From Agrobacterium albertimagni AOL15 (GTDB taxonomy: Bacteria > Pseudomonadota > Alphaproteobacteria > Rhizobiales > Rhizobiaceae): DNA of 64,000 nt. Positions 52,029-60,378 of this stretch are shown piece after piece (positions within the stretch are counted from its first letter, which is position 1; every line of letters begins with the position of its first letter). The stretch is taken from assembly GCF_000300855.1 (NCBI RefSeq), contig NZ_ALJF01000023.1, forward strand, positions 62,001 through 126,000. Reading direction: 5' to 3'. Below the pieces are notes generated by a model. The model was not told the DNA's origin. It saw only the letters and a program-made list of their open reading frames with translations, and did not search any database. The position numbers and the translations under genes were made by a program.

Positions 52029-52217
52029 TCAGCCGATGACGCCGCCGACGACCAGAACGGCGGCAAAACCGATGAGCGCAAGAACCATCAGGGGGAACGA
52101 GCCCGTCGAACTCCAGCCGCCGTCGCGGGACGACGTCTTGCGCAGATCATCAGGCAAGACCTTGAAACGGGGCGGGTCCCCGTGCTTCAGCTTTCGGAAG
52201 CGTACTACCTTTGACAT
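52029..52217 (-). CDS. Small membrane protein, hypothetical
   Basis: A 62-residue protein starting MSKVVRFRKLKHG, with GGAGG eight bases upstream. A basic cytoplasmic N-terminus is followed by one C-terminal transmembrane segment (FPLMVLALIGFAAVLVVGGVIG). The function is unknown; similar short proteins occur in other rhizobia. Confidence 0.65.
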   Translation of the reverse strand: MSKVVRFRKLKHGDPPRFKVLPDDLRKTSSRDGGWSSTGSFPLMVLALIGFAAVLVVGGVIG

Positions 52218-52307
52218 TTCGCTATCCTCCGGTTGATCGGACACCCGATTTGGGAAGCGAAATGTGGCAATACCAGCGATCACACGTGTCTGTGAACGGA
52301 CATGATG

Positions 52308-52637
52308 TCAGAGCCAGATGAGGCCGGCACCCAGGATCGCCAGGGGAACCAGGACTCCGACGATGACGCGCTGACCGGCCAGCAGGAAGGCCGCAAAGCC
52401 GAGCGCAGCCGCCGCCAGCCTCAGCCAGAGCGGTGAGGTTTCGAGCGTGCCTGTCGGGAAGACGACGAGTTTTGCCGTCACCGCCATCACCAGCGCCGTC
52501 GCGACCGCCCTCACCCAGTTCAGCGCTTCGGATCCCTCCTGCAGCCGGTTTCCGGCCAGGACACCGAGCCAGCGCCAGATGTCCGTGGCAAGCCAGCCGG
52601 CGACGATGATGACGATATAAGGCCAGTAGTCCTGCAT
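52308..52637 (-). CDS. azlD: AzlD family branched-chain amino acid export subunit
   Basis: A 109-residue membrane protein with about four hydrophobic segments (YIVIIVAGWLATDIWRWLG at the N-terminus). AzlD pairs with AzlC to export branched-chain amino acids and analogues. Its ATG overlaps the azlC stop by one base (TGATG), which supports the pairing. Confidence 0.87.
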   Translation of the reverse strand: MQDYWPYIVIIVAGWLATDIWRWLGVLAGNRLQEGSEALNWVRAVATALVMAVTAKLVVFPTGTLETSPLWLRLAAAALGFAAFLLAGQRVIVGVLVPLAILGAGLIWL

Positions 52638-53419
52638 CAGACCACCTCGTCCGTTTGGGGGGTCGACTCGGCGATAGCGACGGTCGCCTGCTTCTGGGCT
52701 CCCCGGATCACATAGCGGTCGAAGAGGTAGGCCAGCGTGCCGCCGCCGAGCCCGGCAACCAGGATGTCAAAGCCGGGCATGACCAGCGCCAGGAGCGGGC
52801 CGGAGACCGCACCGACGATAAAGCCCACCTTGACGACGGACTGGCGGCCCGTCGCCCAGATGGAGGCAATGAAATAGACCGGCGTCAGGAAGAAGAGCAG
52901 ACCGGCAACCACAGGCGGAAACTTTGCCACCAGCCCGTAGCAGACACCGACGAGGATCATGTTGATCGTCACAAGGGTGATGCCGAAGCCGGCGAAATAG
53001 GCGACCCGCCCTTCCCTCGGCACATTCTTGAAGCTGCCCATGGCAAAGACCCAGGCAGTGATCGCGATGAAATGCGACAGGAAGAGCAAGAGCCATGTCG
53101 GCGTGCGTTCGGTGCGCATTTCCGGCACAAGCGAGGCGACCATGGGCATCATGCGGATGGAGGAGAGCGACACGGCCAGGAAGATCGCCAGCAGGTTGGC
53201 GCCGCTGGTCATGGTGCCGATCAGGATCATCTTGGCGGGCAAAGCCCAGACGGCAACCGTCATGAACATCGCTTCCGCGCGGCTCACGCCCGATTCAAGG
53301 GCGAAGGCGGAGAAGCCGACGAATGAAATCATCAGGATGATCGCAGGCAGGCTGAAGAGGCCGCGCATGCCGGTGAAAAACCACCGTGTATGGGAAATAT
53401 CGGAAGTGGCCGAAGACAT
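52637..53419 (-). CDS. azlC: AzlC family transporter
   Basis: A 260-residue inner-membrane protein with five or six helices, large subunit of the AzlCD exporter. It contains SFVGFSALALESG-like sequence near residue 33 (here SFVGFSAFALESGVSRAEAMF) and LAVSLSSIRMMPMVASLVPEMR near residue 82, typical of the family. Translation is coupled to azlD. Confidence 0.9.
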   Translation of the reverse strand: MSSATSDISHTRWFFTGMRGLFSLPAIILMISFVGFSAFALESGVSRAEAMFMTVAVWALPAKMILIGTMTSGANLLAIFLAVSLSSIRMMPMVASLVPEMRTERTPTWLLLFLSHFIAITAWVFAMGSFKNVPREGRVAYFAGFGITLVTINMILVGVCYGLVAKFPPVVAGLLFFLTPVYFIASIWATGRQSVVKVGFIVGAVSGPLLALVMPGFDILVAGLGGGTLAYLFDRYVIRGAQKQATVAIAESTPQTDEVV

Positions 53420-53437
53420 CTGAAAATCCGGATCGGC

Positions 53438-53469
53438 AAAAAGAAAGTGCCGGGCAGAACGCCCGGCAC
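53438..53469 (-). terminator. Intrinsic terminator of clpA
   Basis: Nine-base-pair stem GTGCCGGGC/GCCCGGCAC with a five-base loop, followed on the minus strand by UUUCUUUUU, 23 bases after the clpA stop. Confidence 0.9.
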
Positions 53470-53492
53470 GGGTCTCTCAAAGCGTTGGGTGC

Positions 53493-55970
53493 TTACTTCT
53501 TCTTCGGCACCTTCGGCACGGCAGAGCGCTTCGGCTGCTTCGGTGCCTCGTCGATGACGGCGACATCGCCTTCATCGGCAATCGCAGTCGCCTTGGCCGC
53601 CGGCTTGCGCTTCGCCTTTGCAGGCTTTGCGGAGGCCACTTCGGCTTCCGGCTTCGGCTTGACGGCAGGCACTTCGGCAATCGACTCCAGATCGAGCACT
53701 TCGGCGCCGGTGTCATCGGTCTTGATGCCGACCTTGACGACGCCGCCCTTCTTCAGCTTGCCGAAGAGGATCTCGTTGGCGAGCGGTTTCTTGATGTGCT
53801 CCTGGATGACACGTGCCAGCGGACGGGCACCCATCTTCTCGTCGTAACCGTTTTTCGCCAGCCAGGCGATTGCGGGCTCCGACAGATCGAAGGTGACGTT
53901 GCGTTCCGAAAGCTGCGCTTCCAGCTGCATGACGAACTTCTGCACCACCTGATGGATGACTTCCGTCGGCAGCGGCGCGAACGGGATCGTCGCATCGAGG
54001 CGGTTGCGGAATTCCGGCGTGAACAGGCGGTTCAGCGCCTCCTCGTCTTCGCCGGTCCGTTTGGACGAACCGAAGCCGATCGCCGACTTCGCCATTTCCG
54101 ACGCCCCCGCATTCGTTGTCATGATCAGGATGACATTGCGGAAGTCGATCTTCTTGCCGTTGTGGTCGGTCAGCTGGCCATGGTCCATGACCTGCAGCAG
54201 GATGTTGTAGATGTCCGGATGCGCCTTCTCGATTTCATCAAGCAGCACGACCGAATGCGGATGCTGGTCGACGCCATCGGTCAGCAGGCCGCCCTGGTCG
54301 AAGCCGACATAGCCGGGAGGCGCACCGAGCAGACGCGAGACCGTGTGCCGCTCCATGTATTCAGACATGTCGAAGCGCAGGAGTTCGACACCGAGCGACG
54401 ACGCAAGCTGCTTGGCCACTTCCGTCTTGCCGACGCCGGTCGGGCCGGAGAAAACGTAAGAGCCGATCGGCTTGTTCGGTTCGCGCAGACCGGCACGGGC
54501 AAGCTTGATCGAGGTGGAGAGGGCTTCGATTGCCTTGTCCTGGCCGTAGACGACGGACCGCAGTTCCTTTTCGAGATTGGCAAGCACCATCTCGTCGTCC
54601 TTGGACACCGTCTTCGGGGGAATGCGGGCCATGGTCGCGATGGTCGCTTCGATTTCCCTCTCGGTGATCAGCTTGCGGCGACGCGAGGCCGGCAGCAGCA
54701 TCTGAGCCGCACCCGTCTCGTCGATCACGTCGATCGCCTTGTCGGGAAGCTTGCGGTCGGAGATGTAGCGGGCCGAAAGCTCGACAGCCGACTTGATCGC
54801 CTCGTTGGTGTAACGAAGCTTGTGGTAGTCCTCGAAATAGGGCTTCAGGCCCTTCATGATCTCGATCGCATCATCGATCGACGGCTCGTTGACGTCGATC
54901 TTCTGGAAACGGCGGACCAGCGCCCGGTCCTTTTCGAAGAACTGGCGGTATTCCTTGTAGGTGGTCGAACCGATGCAGCGGATCGCACCAGAGGACAATG
55001 CCGGCTTCAAGAGGTTCGACGCGTCCATGGCGCCGCCCGAAGTGGCGCCCGCACCGATGACGGTGTGGATCTCGTCGATGAAGAGCACGGCGCCAGGGTA
55101 ATCCTCGAGTTCCTTGACCACCTGCTTCAGGCGCTCCTCGAAGTCACCGCGATAACGGGTGCCGGCGAGCAGCGTGCCCATGTCGAGCGAGAAGATGGTC
55201 GCATCTGAGAGCGCTTCCGGCACCTTGCCCTCGACGATGCGCTTGGCGAGACCTTCGGCGATCGCCGTCTTGCCGACGCCGGGATCACCCACGTAAAGCG
55301 GGTTGTTCTTGGAGCGACGGCAAAGCACCTGGATCGTGCGGTTGACTTCGTCATGACGACCGATGAGTGGATCGATGCGGCCGGTCTTCGCCTTCTCATT
55401 GAGATTGACGCAATAGGCCTTCAGCGCCTCCTGCTTGCCCTTGGCGGAGGCTTCATCCGGCTCACGGCCCTGCTTGGCCTCGGGCTCACCCTCATCCGAA
55501 CCGCGCGGGCTGCGAACCTGGGACGCGCCCGGACGCTTGCCGATGCCATGGGAGATGTAATTGACCGCATCGTAGCGGGTCATTTCCTGCTCTTGCAGGA
55601 AATAGGCGGCATTGCTTTCGCGCTCGGCGAAGATCGCAACAAGCACATTGGCGCCGGTCACTTCCTCGCGACCCGAGGACTGGACATGGATCACGGCCCG
55701 CTGGATGACGCGCTGGAAGCTCGAAGTCGGCTTCGAATCCTCGTCGTAACCGGTGATGAGATTGGCGAGATCGTTGTCGACGAAATCGGCGACGGTCTTG
55801 CGCAAGGCATCGAGGTTGACGTTGCAGGCCCCCATTACGGCGGCGGCATCGGCGTCGTCGATCAGAGCGAGCAGCAGGTGCTCCAGCGTCGCATATTCAT
55901 GGTGACGCTCGTTGGCGTAGGTCAGGGCCTGATGCAGCGCTTTTTCGAGGCTGGGTGAAAATGTTGGCAC
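53493..55970 (-). CDS. clpA: ATP-dependent Clp protease ATP-binding subunit ClpA
   Basis: AAA+ unfoldase that feeds ClpP, guided by ClpS. The 825 residues comprise the ClpA N-domain (1-145), first AAA module with Walker A VGDPGVGKTAIAEG near residue 223 and Walker B VLFIDEIHT near 293, and second module with FSGPTGVGKTEVAKQ near residue 504 and VVLLDEIEKAHPD near 570. The C-terminal 75 residues are a Lys/Ala/Pro-rich extension (KPAKAKRKPAAKA) beyond the usual family length. The start is GTG with GAGG upstream. clpS precedes it by nine bases. Confidence 0.96.
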   Translation of the reverse strand: MPTFSPSLEKALHQALTYANERHHEYATLEHLLLALIDDADAAAVMGACNVNLDALRKTVADFVDNDLANLITGYDEDSKPTSSFQRVIQRAVIHVQSSGREEVTGANVLVAIFAERESNAAYFLQEQEMTRYDAVNYISHGIGKRPGASQVRSPRGSDEGEPEAKQGREPDEASAKGKQEALKAYCVNLNEKAKTGRIDPLIGRHDEVNRTIQVLCRRSKNNPLYVGDPGVGKTAIAEGLAKRIVEGKVPEALSDATIFSLDMGTLLAGTRYRGDFEERLKQVVKELEDYPGAVLFIDEIHTVIGAGATSGGAMDASNLLKPALSSGAIRCIGSTTYKEYRQFFEKDRALVRRFQKIDVNEPSIDDAIEIMKGLKPYFEDYHKLRYTNEAIKSAVELSARYISDRKLPDKAIDVIDETGAAQMLLPASRRRKLITEREIEATIATMARIPPKTVSKDDEMVLANLEKELRSVVYGQDKAIEALSTSIKLARAGLREPNKPIGSYVFSGPTGVGKTEVAKQLASSLGVELLRFDMSEYMERHTVSRLLGAPPGYVGFDQGGLLTDGVDQHPHSVVLLDEIEKAHPDIYNILLQVMDHGQLTDHNGKKIDFRNVILIMTTNAGASEMAKSAIGFGSSKRTGEDEEALNRLFTPEFRNRLDATIPFAPLPTEVIHQVVQKFVMQLEAQLSERNVTFDLSEPAIAWLAKNGYDEKMGARPLARVIQEHIKKPLANEILFGKLKKGGVVKVGIKTDDTGAEVLDLESIAEVPAVKPKPEAEVASAKPAKAKRKPAAKATAIADEGDVAVIDEAPKQPKRSAVPKVPKKK

Positions 55971-55979
55971 GTCTGATCC

Positions 55980-56327
55980 TCACTTCTTTTCCATGACGCA
56001 TTGAAGCGGATGTTCATGTTGCCTGGCGAAATCCATCACCTGTGAGACTTTGGTTTCGGCGACTTCGTAGGTGAAGACACCACATTCCCCGACACCATGA
56101 TTGTGGACGTGCAGCATGATGCGGGTGGCGGCTTCCCTGTCCTTCTGGAAGAAGCGCTCCAGGATATGGATCACGAATTCCATCGGGGTGTAGTCGTCGT
56201 TCAGAAGCAGGACGCGATACAGGTTCGGCTTCTTCGTCTTCGGCTTGGTGCGGGTGATCACCGAGGTGCCGCGATTGGCATTGTCCCCGTCACCCTGGCT
56301 CTGCATGAAGGCCGGCTTGGCAGTCAT
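55980..56327 (-). CDS. clpS: ATP-dependent Clp protease adaptor ClpS
   Basis: N-end-rule adaptor that delivers substrates with bulky N-termini to ClpA. The 115 residues have a disordered N-terminal arm (about 1-33) and the conserved core LYRVLLLNDDYTPMEFVIHILERFF near residue 36, with the acidic NDD and hydrophobic-pocket Met, and VHNHGVGECGVFTYEVAETKV near residue 73. It stands directly before clpA. Confidence 0.96.
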   Translation of the reverse strand: MTAKPAFMQSQGDGDNANRGTSVITRTKPKTKKPNLYRVLLLNDDYTPMEFVIHILERFFQKDREAATRIMLHVHNHGVGECGVFTYEVAETKVSQVMDFARQHEHPLQCVMEKK

Positions 56328-56516
56328 TTCAGTTCATTCTCCGTTGTCCGGCCGGTTTGCCGTTACACATCGGTGCGGACGAACACTCAGCACAGTAAGG
56401 TAGTTCATTATGCGGTGATTTTAAGCCCCCCGGACAGCGGTGACGACAATTTGTCACGAAGCCCTGAAAAGCGAGGAAATTGAACGGATAGGTTATACCA
56501 GCAGGCACAAATAACA

Positions 56517-56545
56517 AGACCGGCCGTGCAGGGCACGACCGGTCT
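56517..56545 (-). terminator. Intrinsic terminator after the phasin gene
   Basis: Imperfect stem AGACCGG(t)CGTGC/GCACG(g)CCGGTCT with a three-base loop, 23 bases after the phasin stop. The tail on the minus strand is UGUUAUUUG. Confidence 0.65.
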
Positions 56546-56568
56546 CGCAGGTTCCACGCAAGCTTGGA

Positions 56569-56916
56569 TCAGGCAGCCGACGACATCGGCGCCATGGCCT
56601 TGTTGATTGTGCCCTCGTAAGGCTTGTAGGCGATCTTGGCGAGATCGGCATACATTTCGCCCATCTTGGTCGCTTCGGCGACGAAGCTCTCGTAGGAGGA
56701 CTTCATGAAGGACGTCTGGAGCTCGAAGGCAGCCTCGATGCTCTTGACCGAAGTCATGGCTTCCATGAAGGACGCGAGATCCTGGAACGACTTCTTGGAG
56801 TAGTCCGTCGCCTCGGTCGCGATGGCCTGGAAACCCTTGGTCACTTCCGAATAATTCTTCAGCATGGTGTCCATGGCTTCCTTGCTCTTCTTGCTGGCGT
56901 CATCGATGTTGAACAT
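56569..56916 (-). CDS. Phasin family protein
   Basis: A 115-residue, entirely helical protein of the phasin_2 family, found on polyhydroxyalkanoate granules. It begins MFNIDDASKKSKEAMDTML and contains TDYSKKSFQDLASFMEAMTSVKS and FMKSSYESFVAEATKMGEMYADLA, the amphipathic coiled helices of the family. AAGGAGG lies upstream of the ATG. No PHA synthase is nearby in this window. Confidence 0.9.
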   Translation of the reverse strand: MFNIDDASKKSKEAMDTMLKNYSEVTKGFQAIATEATDYSKKSFQDLASFMEAMTSVKSIEAAFELQTSFMKSSYESFVAEATKMGEMYADLAKIAYKPYEGTINKAMAPMSSAA

Positions 56917-57032
56917 GCGAGCATCCTCCTTCTGTCGGCATATCAGATAGCCGAAACATAGCAGTCGCACAAAAACGGTCAAGTGAATTTGTGCGGCGCA
57001 CAACAATCGTCAATTGTAAGCCGGATAAGGAA

Positions 57033-57062
57033 ATGGGGCCGCACCAACCGGCGCGGCCCCAT
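57033..57062 (-). terminator. Hairpin after the DUF3126 gene
   Basis: Perfect ten-base-pair stem ATGGGGCCGC/GCGGCCCCAT, 61 bases downstream of the DUF3126 stop; the tail is only mildly U-rich (UUCCUUAU). Confidence 0.55.
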
Positions 57063-57122
57063 CTTCATGATACATCTTTTGGCGCGCTGGCGAACTTCGG
57101 CCAGCAGCGGACATCCCTGCAA

Positions 57123-57326
57123 TCACAGGTCGACGTCGAGGATCGCCATGGAGAAATTGTAGGAGAGATCACCGTCTTCGTCGTCCTTGAAGACAACGCC
57201 GAGGAACTCGTCACCGACATACACTTCAGCGGAATCGTCCTTGCGCGGACGAGCCTTCACACTCATCGTCGGGTTGAAGGTGCGCTTGAAATAGGCGTCG
57301 AGTTTCTTCAGTTCTTCGGGCTTCAC
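57123..57326 (-). CDS. DUF3126 family protein
   Basis: A 67-residue alphaproteobacterial protein of unknown function. Starting at GTG (VKPEELKKLDAYFKRTFNP), with GGAG seven bases upstream, it matches the compact DUF3126 pattern including AEVYVGDEFLGVVFKDDEDGD. The longer open frame upstream has no similarity. It is downstream of cysE on the same strand. Confidence 0.8.
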   Translation of the reverse strand: MKPEELKKLDAYFKRTFNPTMSVKARPRKDDSAEVYVGDEFLGVVFKDDEDGDLSYNFSMAILDVDL

Positions 57327-57452
57327 ACTGCGTCTCCGTGGACTGTTTCTTGGGTGCGCGCTTGTCGCACGGGCATTCCGGACCTGTAAAGACGCGAAGT
57401 GAAGTTTGCCCAGGGAACCGCGGCAAAGCTTGCCGTTCACGTTATCGTGCTG

Positions 57453-58277
57453 TCAGTCTTCCGAAGCGATCATCTGGTCCATCGAACGGCTCGGTTCGGC
57501 GCAGCCGGCCTCACCGACCACGCGTGCGGGAACGCCTGCAACGGTGGTGCAGCGGGGAACCGGCTTCAGAACGACCGAGCCTGCGGCTATGCGCGAGCAG
57601 CTGCCGACCTCGATATTGCCGAGGACCTTGGCCCCTGCCCCGATCATCACGCCGTCACCGATCTTCGGATGCCGATCCGCACCTTCCTTGCCTGTGCCGC
57701 CGAGGGTGACGCCATGCAGGATGGAAACATTGTCTCCGATGCGCGCGGTTTCGCCGACGACGAGGCCGGTCGCGTGATCGAGGAAGATGCCTTTGCCGAT
57801 CCAGGCAGCCGGATTGATGTCCGTCTGGAACATGTTGGAGGAGCGGCTTTGCAGATAGAGCGCGAAGTCCTTTCGGCCATTATTCCAGAGCCAATGCGCC
57901 AGACGATGGGTCTGGATCGCGTGGAAACCCTTGAAATAGAGGACGGGCTCGAGAAAGCGCGTGCAGGCCGGGTCACGGTCGTAGACCGCCTGGATGTCGA
58001 CGCGGAGGATCCCGGTCCATTCCGGCCAGTCCGCCATCATCGCCTCGAAGGCCTGGCGCAGCACGATTGCCGGCACGTCGGAGTGATCGAGCCGCTCGCA
58101 GATCCGGTAGATCACACAGTCTTCCAACGAGCGGTGGCTCAGCACCGTCGAGTGGAAGAAAGCCGCCAGCATGGGATCGCGATCGGCGGCCACGCGGGCT
58201 TCCTGCCGCAGGCTGTCCCAGATCGGGTCCATGGACTTGACAGTCTCGGTCTTGAGGACGTCGTTGTGTGCGACCAT
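57453..58277 (-). CDS. cysE: Serine O-acetyltransferase
   Basis: Makes O-acetylserine for cysteine synthesis. From MVAHNDVLK (GAGGAG upstream) the protein has 274 residues: an N-terminal helical domain with DPMLAAFFHSTVLSH near residue 34, and a hexapeptide-repeat catalytic domain with GFHAIQTHRLAHWLW near residue 117, IFLDHATGLVVGETA near residue 158 (catalytic His/Asp) and GVTLGGTGKEGADRHPKIGDG near residue 183. The flexible C-terminal tail (SRSMDQMIASED) can be the cysteine/OAS-sulfhydrylase contact. Confidence 0.95.
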   Translation of the reverse strand: MVAHNDVLKTETVKSMDPIWDSLRQEARVAADRDPMLAAFFHSTVLSHRSLEDCVIYRICERLDHSDVPAIVLRQAFEAMMADWPEWTGILRVDIQAVYDRDPACTRFLEPVLYFKGFHAIQTHRLAHWLWNNGRKDFALYLQSRSSNMFQTDINPAAWIGKGIFLDHATGLVVGETARIGDNVSILHGVTLGGTGKEGADRHPKIGDGVMIGAGAKVLGNIEVGSCSRIAAGSVVLKPVPRCTTVAGVPARVVGEAGCAEPSRSMDQMIASED

Positions 58278-58348
58278 TGCCGGTCTCCTCATTCGTCGTG
58301 AAGACCCATTATATAGTCCAAGACCAGATGAACTCAAATGGGGGCCGC

Positions 58349-59152
58349 ATGAAACAGTCGATGAGCTTCGCCAATGGCTTTATCAAAGCTTTCCGTGAAG
58401 GCGGAACGGGGCTGTTGATCCTCGACAATCCGCACCGCAAGAATGCCGTGACAGCGGCCATGTGGCGGGCGATCCCCGAGGCCATCCATTGGCTCCATGT
58501 TGAAGCACAGGCCCGCGTGATCGTGATCTCCGGGGGCGGCGCTGCGGATTTCAGCGCAGGCGCAGATATTTCGGAATTTACCGAATTACGCAAGGATGCT
58601 CAGACCGCTCGCGTCTACGAGGCCTCGAACAGCCGCGCCTTTGCAGCCATTCGGGAGGCGCCGGTTCCGATCATCGCAGCGATCAGGGGCGTGTGCTACG
58701 GCGGCGGGTTTGGCCTCGCGGCGGCGGCAGATCTGAGGATTGCGGCATCCGATGCGGTGTTTGCGGTCCCGGCCGCGCGGCTAGGCCTCGCCTACCCGGC
58801 CGATGCAGTCCAGGATTTCGTCCGCGGCCTCGGCAGCCAGATGGCGCGACGCGCGCTCTACACCGGTGCGGCCATGAAGGCGTCAGACCTCATCGACTGC
58901 GGCTTCCTGTCCGAAGTCACCGAGCCCGACGAGCTGGAACAGCGTGTTCAGATCCTGGCGGATACCATCGCCGCCAATGCGCCTCTGTCGCTGCGCGCAT
59001 CGAAGCTCGCCTTGCGCGCCGTGGAACAGGTGGACGACAACCTGCTACGGGAAGCCGAGATCATTGGTGCAACGACCTTCGAAAGCGCCGACTATCGCGA
59101 GGGCCGCTCAGCCTTTGCCGAACGCCGGCGGCCTGTTTTCACCGGCCGCTGA
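58349..59152 (+). CDS. Enoyl-CoA hydratase/isomerase family protein
   Basis: A 267-residue crotonase-fold protein. The CoA-binding oxyanion loop is ADFSAGADISEF near residue 68, and the second oxyanion segment is GVCYGGGFGLAAAADLRIA near residue 111. The usual catalytic Glu of hydratases near the second helix is not obvious in the segment that follows (PAARLGLAYPADAVQDF), so the reaction may differ. An ATG at 58328 is an alternative start. It is divergent from cysE. Confidence 0.87.
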   Translation: MKQSMSFANGFIKAFREGGTGLLILDNPHRKNAVTAAMWRAIPEAIHWLHVEAQARVIVISGGGAADFSAGADISEFTELRKDAQTARVYEASNSRAFAAIREAPVPIIAAIRGVCYGGGFGLAAAADLRIAASDAVFAVPAARLGLAYPADAVQDFVRGLGSQMARRALYTGAAMKASDLIDCGFLSEVTEPDELEQRVQILADTIAANAPLSLRASKLALRAVEQVDDNLLREAEIIGATTFESADYREGRSAFAERRRPVFTGR

Positions 59153-59155
59153 GCG

Positions 59156-59941
59156 TCAGTTTCCGGCCAGTTCCGAATAGAAGTCGAGTGCGGCCTTCTT
59201 GAACACGCGATCTCCAACCGCCAGCATATGGTCGCGATTGGGGATATCGAGCGCCACGGCCCGCGGCATGAGCTCGGCCAGTTCATGCGGGGATCCGGCG
59301 ATGTCATCCTTCGTCCCGACGCCGATCAAGGTCGGGATCTCGACCCTAGCGATATCTTCCCGGCGCACTAGGTCGCGCGAGGTGCGGATACAGGCGGCAA
59401 GCGCCAGACGATCCGATTTAGTCTGGTCGGCGAAGGCTCGGAACATCCGGCCCCGCTCGTGGGACACGTCATCTAGTGAAGGCGCAAGCAGCGCATCGGC
59501 AATCGGATCCCAGTCGCCCACACCGTCACACATGCCGATGCCGAGGCCGCCGAAGACCAGCGAGCGGACGCGATCGGGATGTTCGATCGCCAGAAAGGCC
59601 GAGATCCGGGCCCCCATCGAATAGCCCATCACATGGGCATCGGCGATCCCGAGATGGGTGAGCAATGCGGCGGCATCAGCGGCCATCGAGGTCGGGTGAT
59701 AGGCTTCCGGATCATGCGGCTTGGCACTTCCACCATGGCCGCGATTGTCGATGGCGATCACCCGATAGCCGGCATCGCCGAGCGTGCGCAGCCAGCCGGG
59801 ATAGACCCAGTTGACGCTTGCCGAAGAAGCAAAGCCGTGAATCAGTAGCACCGGCTCGCCGGCCGGATCACCATCGTCGAAATAGGCGAGGTCGAGGCCA
59901 TCGTTGCGGAAGGAGGAAAACGGCGGCGCGTCGAGATTCAT
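59156..59941 (-). CDS. Alpha/beta-fold hydrolase
   Basis: A 261-residue cytoplasmic alpha/beta hydrolase. The oxyanion segment is LLIHGFASSASVNW near residue 32, the nucleophile elbow VMGYSMGARISAF near residue 105, the acid loop IGVGTKDDIAGS near residue 213 and the catalytic His in PNRDHMLAVGD near residue 240. It resembles C-C or ester hydrolases; the substrate is unknown. It is convergent with the enoyl-CoA hydratase gene. Confidence 0.88.
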   Translation of the reverse strand: MNLDAPPFSSFRNDGLDLAYFDDGDPAGEPVLLIHGFASSASVNWVYPGWLRTLGDAGYRVIAIDNRGHGGSAKPHDPEAYHPTSMAADAAALLTHLGIADAHVMGYSMGARISAFLAIEHPDRVRSLVFGGLGIGMCDGVGDWDPIADALLAPSLDDVSHERGRMFRAFADQTKSDRLALAACIRTSRDLVRREDIARVEIPTLIGVGTKDDIAGSPHELAELMPRAVALDIPNRDHMLAVGDRVFKKAALDFYSELAGN

Positions 59942-60103
59942 CGATCAGTCCTTGTGAGCACGGTCGGCAACCATAGCCATCGGGACGGTGACATCAATTG
60001 CCGCAGGCAGATTTTCTGTGACTTTTGCGCTCCCCCGGCTCTACACATTTGGCGACGACGGCGCTAATGTCCGCGCAAATTCGCACAGCATTCGGAGCAA
60101 GTC

Positions 60104-60349
60104 ATGGCCGGCCACACCATTCCCCATTTTCAGAACGACGGCGGTCACCGCGTGATCGAAGTCGGCGTGAAGGAATTCATGTGCACCGGCGCATCCGTGC
60201 CCTTCGACCATCCGCACATCTTCATCGACATGGGACACGACAATGAAAAGGTCTGCTCCTATTGTTCCACGCTCTATCGCTACAATCCGAGCCTGAAGGC
60301 TGAACAGACCAACCCGCCGGGCTGCGTCTTCCACATCAAGGCGGCGTGA
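60104..60349 (+). CDS. Zinc-finger protein, NDUFS6-like (zf-CHCC)
   Basis: An 81-residue protein of the zf-CHCC family, the bacterial counterpart of the mitochondrial complex I subunit NDUFS6. Metal ligands are the Cys in FMCTGAS near residue 27, the His in FIDMGHDN and the CSYCSTLYRY pair near residue 52. GGAG stands before the ATG. The final GTGA can restart translation of the monooxygenase gene. Confidence 0.88.
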   Translation: MAGHTIPHFQNDGGHRVIEVGVKEFMCTGASVPFDHPHIFIDMGHDNEKVCSYCSTLYRYNPSLKAEQTNPPGCVFHIKAA

Positions 60350-60378
60350 CCGCGGCGTCACGATCGGCATCGATATCC

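Noticed and set aside
53796..55208. A 470-codon plus-strand frame opposite clpA
   Set aside because: Antisense shadow of clpA.
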